Below are positions 35,801 to 44,909 of a DNA stretch of 64,000 bases, one piece after another. Below the pieces are notes generated by a model that saw nothing but the letters and a program-made list of their open reading frames with translations, did no database searches and had not been told where the DNA came from. The first letter of the stretch is position 1, and each line of letters opens with the position of its first letter. This stretch comes from JBEVJC01 sp040510375 (GTDB lineage Bacteria; Bacteroidota; Bacteroidia; Chitinophagales; Chitinophagaceae), in contig JBEVJC010000034.1 in the NCBI GenBank assembly GCA_040510375.1, forward strand, positions 124,001 to 188,000, read 5' to 3'. The translations under genes were made by a program, and so were the position numbers.

Positions 35801-38487
35801 ATTCTGTCATTAGCTTTCCGACAGTTGGCACACTCCCTTCGCAGATCAGTATGAAAATCAGTATCGGCGCAGCCCCGTCATGGCGGTCTGGCGCTATTCA
35901 ACGAATCTATGATTTCATACAAACAGGAGGCAGCGGCACTAAAGCCGTCATCGCCGCTCGTTATCTTGATGCGGAACTTAATGGAAATATTGAAGGCAAC
36001 CTGGTTGATTTTTCTAATCGCTTCACGGGGCCTGTACTTACAGAACACGGAAAATCAAATTTCAATACTACACAGAATTTTGTATCTCTCGCAAACGTAG
36101 ACATCGCGTTTTTCTCATCCGCTTTCGGCAATGTAGAATTAACATTGGATGAATCTACTCTAACCACTCTTACCTGGAACGGGTCCACCGGTACTTCGTG
36201 GATCACGGCCACCAACTGGACGCCTAATGGCGGGCCATCTACCACAACAAACCTGATCATTCCCGATGCCAGTACAACACTTAATGATCCTTCATTGCCG
36301 GCCACTGCCAGTAATGGGTCTTTAACCATTGAAACCGGCGGTATTGTAAATTCAGATGCCGGTGCTCAGCTGAGCCTGAACAATGCGGGTCTGGCGTGGA
36401 GCAATAATGGTACATTCAACGCCGGCACCAGTATCATCACTTTTACAAATGCCAACGCTACCATCAACGGGGCAACCAGTTTTAATGACGTTGTCATTGC
36501 AACGGGTGCGTCGCTATTGATGACAAGCGCAACCATTATGCGGTTAAAAACAATAACAAATAATGGCACATGGAGCACCGGATTTTTAACAAATACTGTA
36601 GAATATAATGGCAACAATCAGTCGATCAATATCCCCAACGGCTCAACACAGTCGTATTCCAGCCTTATCATCAGTGGTACAGGCACCAGTGTATTGCCAG
36701 CCGGCTCTTTAAATGTACGGGGCAACCTGACCATCAATGGAGCTATTTCCTCTACTGGCAATACTATTGTCATGAACGGATCGACTGCCCAAACGGTCAA
36801 CGGGTCTTCACCAGTTTCACTAAATAACCTGACTATTAATAATACTGCGGCAGCTGTCAGCCTCACCCAAAATCTGACCGTAGCAAATACACTGACAATT
36901 ACATCGGGCAAGCTGGCTATCGGCAGCAATTCGCTTACTTTAACAGGTTCTGTAATTAATACCGTCCTGAATGGCATCACCGGCAGTACAGGGAGTAGTC
37001 TTGTTGTAAATGGCACAACAAGCCCAACACTTAGTTTTGACCAGTCTATTCCCGGCCAGACGAATGCTCTTAATAGTTTCCTCATTAACAGCAGTGGACA
37101 AGTTGCATCATTAGGAGGTGATCTTGAGGTAAATGGCACATTAACATTCCTTGCCGGCAAACTGGCTATCAACAGCAATACACTTACACTTAAAAATTCT
37201 GTTGTTAATTCAACTGCCGGGGGGCTTCGCGGAAGTGGCAGCAGCAACCTAATCATAAGTGGAGGGATAATAAATCCTGCATTATCTTTTGATCAGACCA
37301 CTGCAGGCTCAACTAACTTGCTGAACAATTTCTCCATAAACAGCAAGGGTCGGTCGGCCTTATTAAATAATCCATTGATCATTGGTGGTGCCCTTACACT
37401 TACAGATGGATTTGTCACCACCACCAACGCCAACAGTTTGACACTGGTTACAACCGCAAGTGTTACCGGCGGCGGTGACAGTTCCTACATTGATGGTCCA
37501 ATGATAAGAAACACCAACTCTACTAATCCCGTGTTCTATCCGGTAGGTAAAAGCAATATTTACCGCCCGGTTGGAATCACTCCTGCAACTGATTTGCCCG
37601 GAACTTATACAGCACAGTATTTTCTGGCAATTCCACCCGCAGGAACTTATTCGCCGCAGATTACTTCAATCGCTTCTAACGAGTATTGGGATATCAACAA
37701 AACAAGCGGACCGGATGCATCCGTAACGTTGATCTATACCGGGGCAAACACATGGGCTATAGGAAACCCCACAGCGTTGGATATTATCTTTGCAGCGCAT
37801 AATGATCCTGGCAATTGGACACATGTTTATGGAACCACCATACCCGGCAATACCGGCAGTGGAATGACCACAGTTACAAGCCTGCCGTTGAGTTCATTCT
37901 CGCCATTTACATTTGGATTCGGAGCCAATTCAGTGTTGCCGGTAACCTTGCTGGAATTCCAGGCTGCAAGGGCAGGCCAGGATATAATGCTGAATTGGAC
38001 CACTGCCGATGAGCTGAATCTTTCGAGCTATCAACTCGACAGATCGGGAGATGGTCAGTATTTCCAAACTATTGGCTCCGTTCCTTCAGAAAATGCAACT
38101 TTTGTAAAAACATACAATTGGCTTGACCAGTCTCCTCTTCAGAGCATCAATTATTACCGCTTGAAAATGATCGATATTGATGGCGCTTTTAAATACAGCA
38201 GAACCATCCGGTTGGACATGAAAGCAATTAAAAGCATTTCCATCTATCCAAATCCTGTTACCGACGGCATATTAATGATCCAAATGTATGGACAGTTGAA
38301 AGGTGAGCATACCATAAACATATACTCAAGCGGTGGTGTCAAAGTTATCAGCAGGAAAATAGCGCATCTGGGAAATGATGAGATCAGAAGCTTCGCAATT
38401 GATAAAAAGATCAGGCAAGGGGTTTATTATATGGAGATAATTGATCCGGTAATGAGAAAGACGATGCTGAAGATCATCATTAAATAA
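32887..38487 (+). CDS. Giant T9SS-secreted repeat protein with an arabinofuranosidase-like lectin domain
   Basis: The 1866-residue product has a Sec signal (about 20 residues ending IFSQ). Residues about 35-560 resemble the AbfB/ArabFuran-catalytic LamG-type domain (VAYSFRKLSSNYSGFALKAR, FINTWYDQSGNSRNA), but the domain is split by an insert of three repeats of about 59 residues at 125-300 (FTADLAAGDRIFN, FTTELAAGDRLFN, FTTLLPGDLLI). Two SWTGAVST-W/WNGSTGTSW modules and four repeats of about 78 residues with L-SFDQ cores (about 656-735, 741-818, 1335-1413, 1418-1497) follow. The C-terminus has the stalk (VLPVTLLEFQAARAG) and a T9SS type A region (SIYPNPVTDG, QGVYYMEI). It is probably an adhesin or glycan-binding surface protein. 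Confidence 0.85.
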   Translation: MKPRLPILILCLLFIQPIFSQNTLDLAGLSASTPPSVAYSFRKLSSNYSGFALKARRASDNAEANVAFDVTGGISATSLATFTPGVAIGTALGTSQAGTISTAVSKTGSISISVNKTGTITTINTSLTINGTGTSFTADLAAGDRIFNAVNNVLIGVVASVTSNTSLQLTNFATASLTSVGYKTTNAIVTGIGTIFTTELAAGDRLFNSANTYLGTIAAIINSTILTLNAVDVISASAISYKSTSATITGIGTLFTTLLPGDLLISNNITLGVISSINSNTSLLLTTKAGTAISDLAYKSTAGTISFSAFYSSSSVFINTWYDQSGNSRNAIQLKPTNQARVVNAGVLYTMGGKASAEFSGSLTSFLQTSTVASYLNNTPYTLNKVTAEATINPANQFPFSTTGGGGPANSLMHFGYRSSTLLTIAQLSHDHNFTASPGTSLEIHTGVKTTAAASQFYKNGINLGGVSSGAASYLSDVGLLNIGCYIPTGSYYNGSISEAIIFPSALNSADVTLLINNQTANYSISTVSWTGAVSTSWNDAGNWSNGIVPTISSPPVVLIPAGRPFYPVISTGTVQVNSVSVDPGASLTVNGTGIFQLTGTIHNLGTCNFSSGTIEYIGLASQGIGPNTFTGSVLNLIVNNSTGVLLQSNVTVSGNLTFTAGKLSINANTLTIGGMVTNSITGGIKGENNSNIIVNGSVSPTLSFDQTTPGGTNLLRNLTINSSGQVVTLANNLVMMGSGATTFIAGKLSIGSSTLTIKGNVVNTVNEGLRGGVSSNVTVDGILSPVLSFDQTTSGTSNALNNLTLNCTGQTVTLNRPLVITTVLNLTAGTLADAGNQVISAGTINLSSGIFKLGSATVATIWPGFTANNITTGGTVEYASGMAQIVSAVPVYQNLTISAAGGTTAANNLSINGILNLSAANPSAVIGSLSTGIYTLTMGASATTAGQGDVTGIVRRTTILPNVIYSMGSQYSVISFPTVGTLPSQISMKISIGAAPSWRSGAIQRIYDFIQTGGSGTKAVIAARYLDAELNGNIEGNLVDFSNRFTGPVLTEHGKSNFNTTQNFVSLANVDIAFFSSAFGNVELTLDESTLTTLTWNGSTGTSWITATNWTPNGGPSTTTNLIIPDASTTLNDPSLPATASNGSLTIETGGIVNSDAGAQLSLNNAGLAWSNNGTFNAGTSIITFTNANATINGATSFNDVVIATGASLLMTSATIMRLKTITNNGTWSTGFLTNTVEYNGNNQSINIPNGSTQSYSSLIISGTGTSVLPAGSLNVRGNLTINGAISSTGNTIVMNGSTAQTVNGSSPVSLNNLTINNTAAAVSLTQNLTVANTLTITSGKLAIGSNSLTLTGSVINTVLNGITGSTGSSLVVNGTTSPTLSFDQSIPGQTNALNSFLINSSGQVASLGGDLEVNGTLTFLAGKLAINSNTLTLKNSVVNSTAGGLRGSGSSNLIISGGIINPALSFDQTTAGSTNLLNNFSINSKGRSALLNNPLIIGGALTLTDGFVTTTNANSLTLVTTASVTGGGDSSYIDGPMIRNTNSTNPVFYPVGKSNIYRPVGITPATDLPGTYTAQYFLAIPPAGTYSPQITSIASNEYWDINKTSGPDASVTLIYTGANTWAIGNPTALDIIFAAHNDPGNWTHVYGTTIPGNTGSGMTTVTSLPLSSFSPFTFGFGANSVLPVTLLEFQAARAGQDIMLNWTTADELNLSSYQLDRSGDGQYFQTIGSVPSENATFVKTYNWLDQSPLQSINYYRLKMIDIDGAFKYSRTIRLDMKAIKSISIYPNPVTDGILMIQMYGQLKGEHTINIYSSGGVKVISRKIAHLGNDEIRSFAIDKKIRQGVYYMEIIDPVMRKTMLKIIIK

Positions 38488-38512
38488 TATGGCGAAGTAG
38501 CACCAATAACTA

Positions 38513-39268
38513 TTAAATATTCAACCCCCCGCAAACACTTAAACTCTGACCCGTAACATACGAACCCATATCAGAAGCCAGGAACAACGCCGAGTTAGCA
38601 ATATCTTCTGCTGATGCAAAACGCCCTAGCGGAATGCTCGCCTTGTATTTTTCTGCTCCTTCGCCTTCCTTTAAATAAGATGTCATATCGGTTTCAACAA
38701 ATCCTGGTGCAATGGCATTGCAACGGATATTGCGGCTGCCTAATTCCTTCGCTACAGATTTTGTAAATCCGATAACGCCCGCTTTGGATGCGGCATAAGA
38801 CCCCTGGCCTGCATTGCCCATTTCACCGATAATGGAACTCATATTGATTATAGAACCCGCACGGGCCTTCATCATTGGTTTGATAACCTGTTTGGTCATA
38901 TAGAACACACTGTTCAGGTTTACCTGGATCACTTCCTCCCATTGCTCGGGCGTCATACGTAATAAGAGGTTGTCTTTCGAAATACCCGCATTGTTTACGC
39001 AGATATCAACCGTTCCAAATTCTTTCAGCACATCCGCCACGAATGCTTCACATGCAGCATAATTACCGGCATTACTCTGATAAGCCTTTGCCTTAACGCC
39101 AAGTGCCACCAGTTTTTCCTCCAGTGCCTTTGCCTTAGGCGCACTGCTGTCACTGATATACGTAAACGCCACATTGGCGCCGTGCTCCGCAAATTTCAAA
39201 GCGATTGCCTCACCAATACCCCTTGCAGCACCTGTAACAATGGCAACCTTGCCTTCCAATAACTTCAT
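38513..39268 (-). CDS. fabG: 3-oxoacyl-ACP reductase, FabG family
   Basis: This SDR enzyme reduces 3-oxoacyl-ACP with NADPH in fatty acid elongation. It has TGAARGIG (cofactor binding), NNAGIS, catalytic SSI-x14-YAASKAG and the C-terminal GQSLSVCGGLNI. ATG 39268 is chosen over a codon 39 nt upstream because MKLLEGKVAIVTG is the natural FabG start. Length 251 residues is normal. TTACTTTG (minus strand, near 39305) is a possible -7 box. As one of many FabG paralogues it could act on another oxoacyl substrate. Confidence 0.88.
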   Translation of the reverse strand: MKLLEGKVAIVTGAARGIGEAIALKFAEHGANVAFTYISDSSAPKAKALEEKLVALGVKAKAYQSNAGNYAACEAFVADVLKEFGTVDICVNNAGISKDNLLLRMTPEQWEEVIQVNLNSVFYMTKQVIKPMMKARAGSIINMSSIIGEMGNAGQGSYAASKAGVIGFTKSVAKELGSRNIRCNAIAPGFVETDMTSYLKEGEGAEKYKASIPLGRFASAEDIANSALFLASDMGSYVTGQSLSVCGGLNI

Positions 39269-39361
39269 ATACCCGGATTTATAATCAATAAAAAATAGGA
39301 ACAGCAAAGTAAAGCGAACAAGCTGAAACGGCTGAAAAAATGAACAGGTTTTTTAGCAGAA

Positions 39362-40867
39362 TTAAACCAGCGCCAGTATTTCCTCAAGAAAAGCACGATC
39401 ATTACTAAGCCTTGGCACCTTATGCTGCCCGCCGAGTTTCCCCTTGCTATGTAACCAGTCGCCGAACACGCCTTTCCTCAACGCATGCACCACCGGCATT
39501 CCCAATGCCAGGTTCTTCTGACGCTTTGCTTCATAATCACTGTTGACATTTTTTAATTCCGCATCAAGTGCCTGCGTAAATGCAGCCAGGTCGGCAGGTT
39601 CGTTTTCAAATTCAATGAGCCACTCATGCGCCCCATTGGCATTGTCGGAAAAATAAACCGGTGCCGCCGTATAATCATTGACCACCGCACCCGTTTTATC
39701 ACAGGCAACCGCAATGGCTTTGTCGGAATTGTCAACAATCAGTTCTTCCCCGAATGCATTTATATAATGTTTTACGCGACCTGAAACCTTTACCCGGTAA
39801 GGGTTTACAGAGGTGAACTTAATCGTATCCCCAACCAGGTACCTCCACAGTCCACCATTGGTGCTGATCACCAGCGCGTAATTTTTCCCGATCTCCACAT
39901 CCTGCAGACCAATAGTCTGCGGGAACTCTTTTCCATATTCACTTACGGGCATGAACTCCATAAAAATTCCATGATCGGTGAATAACAACATGCCATCATC
40001 GCCCGGACTTTCCTGCGCAGCAAAAAATCCCTCACTGGCATTATACATTTCCAGGTAATTGATTTTTTTCCCGATGAGCCGCTCAAATTGTTCCCTGTAT
40101 GGAGTAAAGGATACACCACCATGCATGTATAATTCAAGCGAGGGCCAGACCTCACTCATGGTTTTTTTACCCGTGATCTCCAGTATACGCCTGAACAAAA
40201 CCAGTGTCCATGTGGGTACACCAGATATAGAAGTGACATTTTCTTTAATCGTATTCTGCGCCAGCATCTCAATCTTACTTTCCCATTCATCCATCAATGC
40301 AATACTGAGATCAGGCGTGCGCAGCCAATGCCCCCAGAATGGGGTGTTCTGCAACAACACCGCACTGAGATCGCCATACTGCGCTTCCTCATTCATGGGA
40401 TTGATATTATGACTGCCACCCAGCACCAGTCCCTTCCCGGTAAGCAACGCTGATTCCGGATTGTACTGGTAATACATGGTAAGCACATCCTTGGCTGCCT
40501 TGAAATGGCAGTCCTCCAGGCTTTCATCACTGATAGGAATAAACTTGCTTTTTTCACTCGTTGTCCCGCTGCTTTTTGCAAACCAGAACACAGGTGTGTT
40601 CCAGAGAAGATGCTGTTCGCCATGCATCACCCTTTCAATATAGGGCTTGAGGTCTTCGTATTCGTGGATGGGAACAGCTTGTTTAAAAGCCTTTATATTG
40701 AATAGTTGGTTGAAACCATACTTGCGGCCAAACTCCGTGTTCTGGGCCGAGGTGACAAGATCCTGCAAAACTTCCCGCTGGGCATCAACAGGGTTGTTTT
40801 TCCATGCATCAATTCTCCAGAGGCGCATCCGGGCTAGGGAAGATATGGCAGGACTTAATAAACTCAT
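39362..40867 (-). CDS. GH3 auxin-responsive-promoter-family protein (acyl-acid amido synthetase-like)
   Basis: This 501-residue protein belongs to the bacterial GH3 family of adenylating enzymes. Seen are FAKSSGTTSEKSKFIP (phosphate-binding P-loop-like motif of acyl-adenylases), YNASEGFFAAQ (second ATP motif) and the LVGDTIKFTSVNPYRVKVSG region. Plant relatives join acyl acids such as indoleacetate or jasmonate to amino acids; bacterial substrates are mostly unknown. A TTACTTTG box (one mismatch to TAnnTTTG) lies 8 nt before the ATG, suggesting a leaderless mRNA. Confidence 0.88.
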   Translation of the reverse strand: MSLLSPAISSLARMRLWRIDAWKNNPVDAQREVLQDLVTSAQNTEFGRKYGFNQLFNIKAFKQAVPIHEYEDLKPYIERVMHGEQHLLWNTPVFWFAKSSGTTSEKSKFIPISDESLEDCHFKAAKDVLTMYYQYNPESALLTGKGLVLGGSHNINPMNEEAQYGDLSAVLLQNTPFWGHWLRTPDLSIALMDEWESKIEMLAQNTIKENVTSISGVPTWTLVLFRRILEITGKKTMSEVWPSLELYMHGGVSFTPYREQFERLIGKKINYLEMYNASEGFFAAQESPGDDGMLLFTDHGIFMEFMPVSEYGKEFPQTIGLQDVEIGKNYALVISTNGGLWRYLVGDTIKFTSVNPYRVKVSGRVKHYINAFGEELIVDNSDKAIAVACDKTGAVVNDYTAAPVYFSDNANGAHEWLIEFENEPADLAAFTQALDAELKNVNSDYEAKRQKNLALGMPVVHALRKGVFGDWLHSKGKLGGQHKVPRLSNDRAFLEEILALV

Positions 40868-40900
40868 AAGTATGGCAAAGTAATAGAAATTAGTCTAAGC

Positions 40901-41710
40901 TCAGTCCACCGGGGACGACAAGGTTTCCCGCGCATCCTGATCGGCCTGGTTCTTCCTGGCTTCATCGTGCAGCCAGTCTTTCCGTTTCAATTCAAAGTCG
41001 CGACCGAGATACAGCTTCTTCACCTGCTCATCGGTTGCAAGTTCCTCGGCCGTTCCATGTTTAAAAATCTTTCCTTCAATCAACAGGTAGGCCCGGTCGC
41101 AAATGGACAGGGTCTCCGTTACATTGTGATCGGTGATAAGGATCCCGATATTTTTATATTTCAGCTTGGCAACTATTGCCTGTATGTCTTCCACCGCAAT
41201 GGGATCAATCCCCGCAAAAGGTTCATCCAGCAGGATAAACTTGGGGTCGACCGCAAGCGCCCGCGCTATCTCGGTCCGCCGGCGTTCACCACCACTCAAC
41301 ACATCACCGTTGCTTTTGCGGACATGATGCAGGCGAAACTCATCGAGTAGTGACTCCAGTTTTTCCCGTTGCTGAGCCCTGCTGAGTTTGGTCATTTCCA
41401 GCACCGCCTTGATATTGTCTTCCACAGTGAGCTTCCGGAAAATAGAAGCTTCCTGCGGCAGGTATCCAATACCCATCTTGGCGCGTTTATACATGGGCAG
41501 GTGCGTGATCTCCCTGTCTTCAAGGAATACGGAACCGGAATCGGGACGGATCAGCCCGGTGACCTGGTAGAAGGAGGTAGTTTTACCCGCACCATTTGGT
41601 CCAAGCAGACCCACGATCTCCCCCTGTTGTACATCAAAAGATACATGGTTGACCACGGTACGGTTACCATACCTCTTGACCAGGTCCGTTGCTCTGATTG
41701 TGATTGCCAT
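40901..41710 (-). CDS. lptB: LPS export ABC transporter ATPase LptB
   Basis: This 269-residue ATPase powers lipopolysaccharide extraction from the inner membrane by LptFG. It has Walker A GPNGAGKTT, the Q-loop YLPQEASIFRKLTVEDN (an LptB hallmark), signature LSGGERRRTEIARALA and Walker B ILLDEPFAGIDP, with the switch His in ITDHNV. ATG 41710 is chosen because MAITIRATDLVKRYG is the usual start; the frame also reaches a codon 36 nt upstream, but that runs through the promoter box. A short C-terminal extension (about 25 residues, acidic) follows the family domain. Confidence 0.92.
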   Translation of the reverse strand: MAITIRATDLVKRYGNRTVVNHVSFDVQQGEIVGLLGPNGAGKTTSFYQVTGLIRPDSGSVFLEDREITHLPMYKRAKMGIGYLPQEASIFRKLTVEDNIKAVLEMTKLSRAQQREKLESLLDEFRLHHVRKSNGDVLSGGERRRTEIARALAVDPKFILLDEPFAGIDPIAVEDIQAIVAKLKYKNIGILITDHNVTETLSICDRAYLLIEGKIFKHGTAEELATDEQVKKLYLGRDFELKRKDWLHDEARKNQADQDARETLSSPVD

Positions 41711-41716
41711 AGAGGG

Positions 41717-41724
41717 CAAAATTA
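41717..41724 (-). promoter_or_regulatory. -7 box (TAATTTTG) 6 nt before lptB
   Basis: Perfect TAnnTTTG match on the minus strand with only six bases to the lptB ATG, so the transcript is probably leaderless. No convincing -33 TTTG. Confidence 0.55.
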
Positions 41725-41795
41725 AGCTTTGGATCGGGATTACCACCCCCCTCAGGAACTTTAGCTTTTCCTGTATGATATATGCGTTTCTGCAT

Positions 41796-41803
41796 TAGCT
41801 TTG
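41796..41803 (+). promoter_or_regulatory. -7 box (TAGCTTTG) upstream of metF
   Basis: Perfect TAnnTTTG, 57 nt ahead of ATG 41861. It overlaps the in-frame TTG at 41801, which argues against that codon as the start. Confidence 0.55.
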
Positions 41804-41860
41804 CCCCCCAACGAATTACCCGGAGACACTTATAACCCTCCGGCCATCAAACCAACGCGG

Positions 41861-42811
41861 ATGAAAGTTATTGACCATATTAAACAGGCAACAGGAACAC
41901 TGATCTCTTTTGAAGTACTGCCCCCCCTCAAAGGCAAGGGCATCGAGGCATTGTACAAACACCTGGATCCGTTGATGGAATTCAATCCTTCCTTTATTAA
42001 CGTTACCTATCACCGCAGCGAACACGTTTATAAAAAGAAGGCCGATGGTAACTTCGAGAAAGTGATTATCCGCAAACGCCCGGGTACGGAAAGTATCTGT
42101 GCGGCCATTATGAATAAATATGATGTAGATACGGTGCCCCACCTTATTTGCGGCGGGTTCAGTATCAACGATACTGAAGATGCCCTGCTGAACCTCCAGT
42201 ACCTGGGGATCGACAATGTCCTGGTATTAAGGGGAGATGCGGCTAAAAACGAGACAACATTCGAGCCTGAACCGGGCGGTCATAAATTCGCGAGCGACCT
42301 GCTTCGCCAGGTAGTGAACCTGAATGCAGGGGTTTACCTGGAAGAAGATCTCAAGGCGACGAATAAAACCACTTTTTGCATCGGCGTGGCGGGTTATCCC
42401 GAAAAACATTTTGAGGCACCGAATATGAAGGCCGATCTCGATTACCTGAAGGCGAAAGTGGATGGCGGTGCTGATTATATTGTTACCCAGATGTTCTTCG
42501 ATAATGAGAAGTACTATGCATTCGTAAGGGCCTGCCGCGAAGCGGGAATCAATGTGCCGATTATCCCGGGCCTTAAACCAATCTACAACCGCAAGCAGTT
42601 AAACATGCTGCCCAAGACCTTCCATATCGACCTGCCGGCAGATCTTTCTACCGAAATCCAGAAATGCAAAACGGATGAGGATGTTGAACTGGTTGGACAG
42701 GAATGGCTGCTGATGCAATCGCGCGACCTGAAAAAGAATGGCGTTCCGGTGCTTCACTATTATACATTGGGTAAGCCACATGTGGTGTCGAATGTGGTGA
42801 AGGCGTTGTAG
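41861..42811 (+). CDS. metF: 5,10-methylenetetrahydrofolate reductase
   Basis: This flavoenzyme reduces 5,10-methylene-THF to 5-methyl-THF for methionine synthesis. The 316-residue TIM barrel shows ISFEVLPPLKGKG (catalytic Glu region), FINVTYHRSEH, PHLICGGFS, NVLVLRGDAAKNE, VAGYPEKHFEAP and TQMFFDNEKYY, all typical MetF motifs. ATG 41861 matches the family N-terminus. It is convergent with the PPIase gene, with a hairpin between them. Confidence 0.92.
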   Translation: MKVIDHIKQATGTLISFEVLPPLKGKGIEALYKHLDPLMEFNPSFINVTYHRSEHVYKKKADGNFEKVIIRKRPGTESICAAIMNKYDVDTVPHLICGGFSINDTEDALLNLQYLGIDNVLVLRGDAAKNETTFEPEPGGHKFASDLLRQVVNLNAGVYLEEDLKATNKTTFCIGVAGYPEKHFEAPNMKADLDYLKAKVDGGADYIVTQMFFDNEKYYAFVRACREAGINVPIIPGLKPIYNRKQLNMLPKTFHIDLPADLSTEIQKCKTDEDVELVGQEWLLMQSRDLKKNGVPVLHYYTLGKPHVVSNVVKAL

Positions 42812-42854
42812 AAGCCGGCCAGTCCCCGGCGTTCACCCGGAAGAAAATTTTAAA

Positions 42855-42895
42855 AAGCGGGTCAGGTTTTTTGTCTTCAAAAACGAAACCCGCTT
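42855..42895. terminator. Probable bidirectional terminator between metF and the PPIase gene
   Basis: AAGCGGGT (42855-42862) pairs with ACCCGCTT (42888-42895), with an inner GTTTTT/AAAAAC stem (42866-42871, 42879-42884). T-rich sequence follows on the plus strand (TTTTTATTT at about 42901) and AAAATTTT precedes it, so both convergent genes could end here. Confidence 0.7.
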
Positions 42896-42903
42896 CACAC
42901 TTT

Positions 42904-44850
42904 TTATTTCGCTCCGGCCGGTAAAATTTTAGCCAGTTCCTTTTCATTGATTTTTACAGGATACTTTTTTCGGAGCAACTCCGTCCATTTATTTTCCAGT
43001 TGTAACTGGTAGTCGTTCATGACCAGTCCCTTTGCTTCTATAAAACTGCGCTGCGATGGCTGATCATAGACCACTTTTATAAGCGAGAACGTAGCGGTAT
43101 TATCAGTTGGATTTACAAGCACATCTGTTACAGTGCCAGCCACAGCTTTGTCAGTCAGACCCGGAATCTGGTCAAGTTCAAACCTCGAAGAATCGGCTAC
43201 CACCTTTTCATTCACCGCATCCACCGCCAGTTTCCAGTTTACCGGTGAAGCCTTTACCTTCCCTGCCAGATCCATTGCCGTACTTGAATCCACACAGAAG
43301 AAAATCACCGCCTCCGCGCTTTTTTTCCATAGGTAGGATGTTTTATTCTGGTTATAAAGTTTTACCAGGGCCGCAGAATCACTCTGTGCTTTATTCCAGA
43401 CTTCCTGTTGCATAATTTCAAAAAACAAATTACCGTCGCGGAATTCAGACATCTGGTAACTGAACTCGGGGTTAAAATCCTCCAGGTGCTCACGATAATA
43501 TTGATACATCACCTGTTTGGAAAAATCATCCATCAATGTTGCATAATCTTTTTTAGTAGACCGGTCAGTTCTGTACCGGTTCATCTGCACATAATTACTC
43601 CAGTCCGCTACCCGCACGGTTGAATCACCTACTTTAAAAACAGCAGATGTAGTTTTTAAAAAACGTCCGGCACCGGCAGGCCGCATATCAACCAGGCTAT
43701 CCGTAATAGCCCAGAGCGCAGTTTCACCCGGATATAGAGTCTTGTAACCAACCTTTGCCTTCACCCTTGCGTAAATAAAATCCTTTGCTGTTTTCCAGCG
43801 GTCATCATTCATTACTTTTTGCTGTAAGGCCTGGTTATTGTCCTGGTCATCCGGATCGGAAACAACAGGAACAGAGGAGAGTTTTTTTACAATATGGTAG
43901 CCATAACGCGAACTGAACGGAAGGGCAACGGCACCATCGGCCAGGGGCCAGACCTTCTTCTCAAATTCAGCATCGAACTGGCCCACTCCCACTTCCATCA
44001 TTTTGCCATCGGAATTGGAGGAAAGATTATCATTGCTGTAAGCAGCTGCAAGTTTCGCCATATCAGCGCCGTTCCTGATTAACTGGTACAGGGAATCGGC
44101 GAGGCGACCGATCCTTTCCATTGTAGCATTATCAGCGTCGGGCGGAAAAGCCAGCAGGATCTGTTGCAACCGCAGTTTCCCTCCTGCTTTACGTTCTTCC
44201 AGGTTTTTGAAAATATGATAACCTGCCTGCGAGACCACTGTGCCCGAATACTTACCTGGCGCGGTTTTATAAATCACCGATTCAAATTCATAAGGCAGGG
44301 TGAATACGGTAATGAAGTTGAGGTCGCCACCGTTGGTCGCAGCTGAAGGATCATCAGAGAGTTCCTGCGCAACCTTTTTAAAGTCTTCACCTTTCGCCAG
44401 GCGCTGGGTTACCAGTTTCAGTTTGAGCCGTGCAGAAGCGGTATCGGTAGAACCATCATAACCATTTGAAATAAATATATGTGCAACATGGATATCTTTT
44501 TGTGAACGCTGGAAAGCCTCGCTGGACAAGCGTTTCACAGCATCAGGGTCGCTCATGTAACCATCAATGATCTGGTTGCGGAGATTATCCACCTCATCGC
44601 GTACCTGCGGAAGGGTATCATAGTGACGGTCGTACGCTTCCTGGATCCTTAATCGTGAATTAATATATAACTGCAGGTAGTCCTGCATGGAAGTGGATTT
44701 GTCGGACGGGATCTGCTGGTTATTCTTGTTGTATGCCCTGAGGAATTCGGCCGGACTTACTTTATGCGTACCATAGGTAAAAAGTGTCTGTGAGGAAACA
44801 CTCGCGCAGATAGAGGTCAGTAGGGAGGCAGTCAGCCAGAGTTTTTTCAT
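42904..44850 (-). CDS. SurA-like periplasmic peptidyl-prolyl isomerase
   Basis: This 648-residue protein has a signal peptide (about 20 residues ending SVSSQ) and two parvulin (PpiC) domains: VAHIFISNGY to YHIFKNLEER (about 115-225) and LRLQQILLAF to GYHIVKKLSS (about 230-335). The remaining half contains no known catalytic motif and may be a chaperone region. SurA-type proteins escort outer-membrane proteins through the periplasm. The TlpA-like gene ends 59 nt upstream on the same strand, so the two may be cotranscribed. No TAnnTTTG box is seen just upstream. Confidence 0.85.
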   Translation of the reverse strand: MKKLWLTASLLTSICASVSSQTLFTYGTHKVSPAEFLRAYNKNNQQIPSDKSTSMQDYLQLYINSRLRIQEAYDRHYDTLPQVRDEVDNLRNQIIDGYMSDPDAVKRLSSEAFQRSQKDIHVAHIFISNGYDGSTDTASARLKLKLVTQRLAKGEDFKKVAQELSDDPSAATNGGDLNFITVFTLPYEFESVIYKTAPGKYSGTVVSQAGYHIFKNLEERKAGGKLRLQQILLAFPPDADNATMERIGRLADSLYQLIRNGADMAKLAAAYSNDNLSSNSDGKMMEVGVGQFDAEFEKKVWPLADGAVALPFSSRYGYHIVKKLSSVPVVSDPDDQDNNQALQQKVMNDDRWKTAKDFIYARVKAKVGYKTLYPGETALWAITDSLVDMRPAGAGRFLKTTSAVFKVGDSTVRVADWSNYVQMNRYRTDRSTKKDYATLMDDFSKQVMYQYYREHLEDFNPEFSYQMSEFRDGNLFFEIMQQEVWNKAQSDSAALVKLYNQNKTSYLWKKSAEAVIFFCVDSSTAMDLAGKVKASPVNWKLAVDAVNEKVVADSSRFELDQIPGLTDKAVAGTVTDVLVNPTDNTATFSLIKVVYDQPSQRSFIEAKGLVMNDYQLQLENKWTELLRKKYPVKINEKELAKILPAGAK

Positions 44851-44909
44851 GAACAGGATTATTTCGGTAAGAATTATAACGCCTTAACGGCCATTTTATT
44901 GGATCGGTG

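Noticed and set aside
36618..37256. A 212-codon minus-strand frame
   Set aside because: Same reason: antisense shadow of the repeated Thr/Asn/Ser-rich coding sequence.
41801..41860. TTG start for metF giving 20 extra residues
   Set aside because: It overlaps a perfect -7 box, and the extra residues do not fit the MetF N-terminus.
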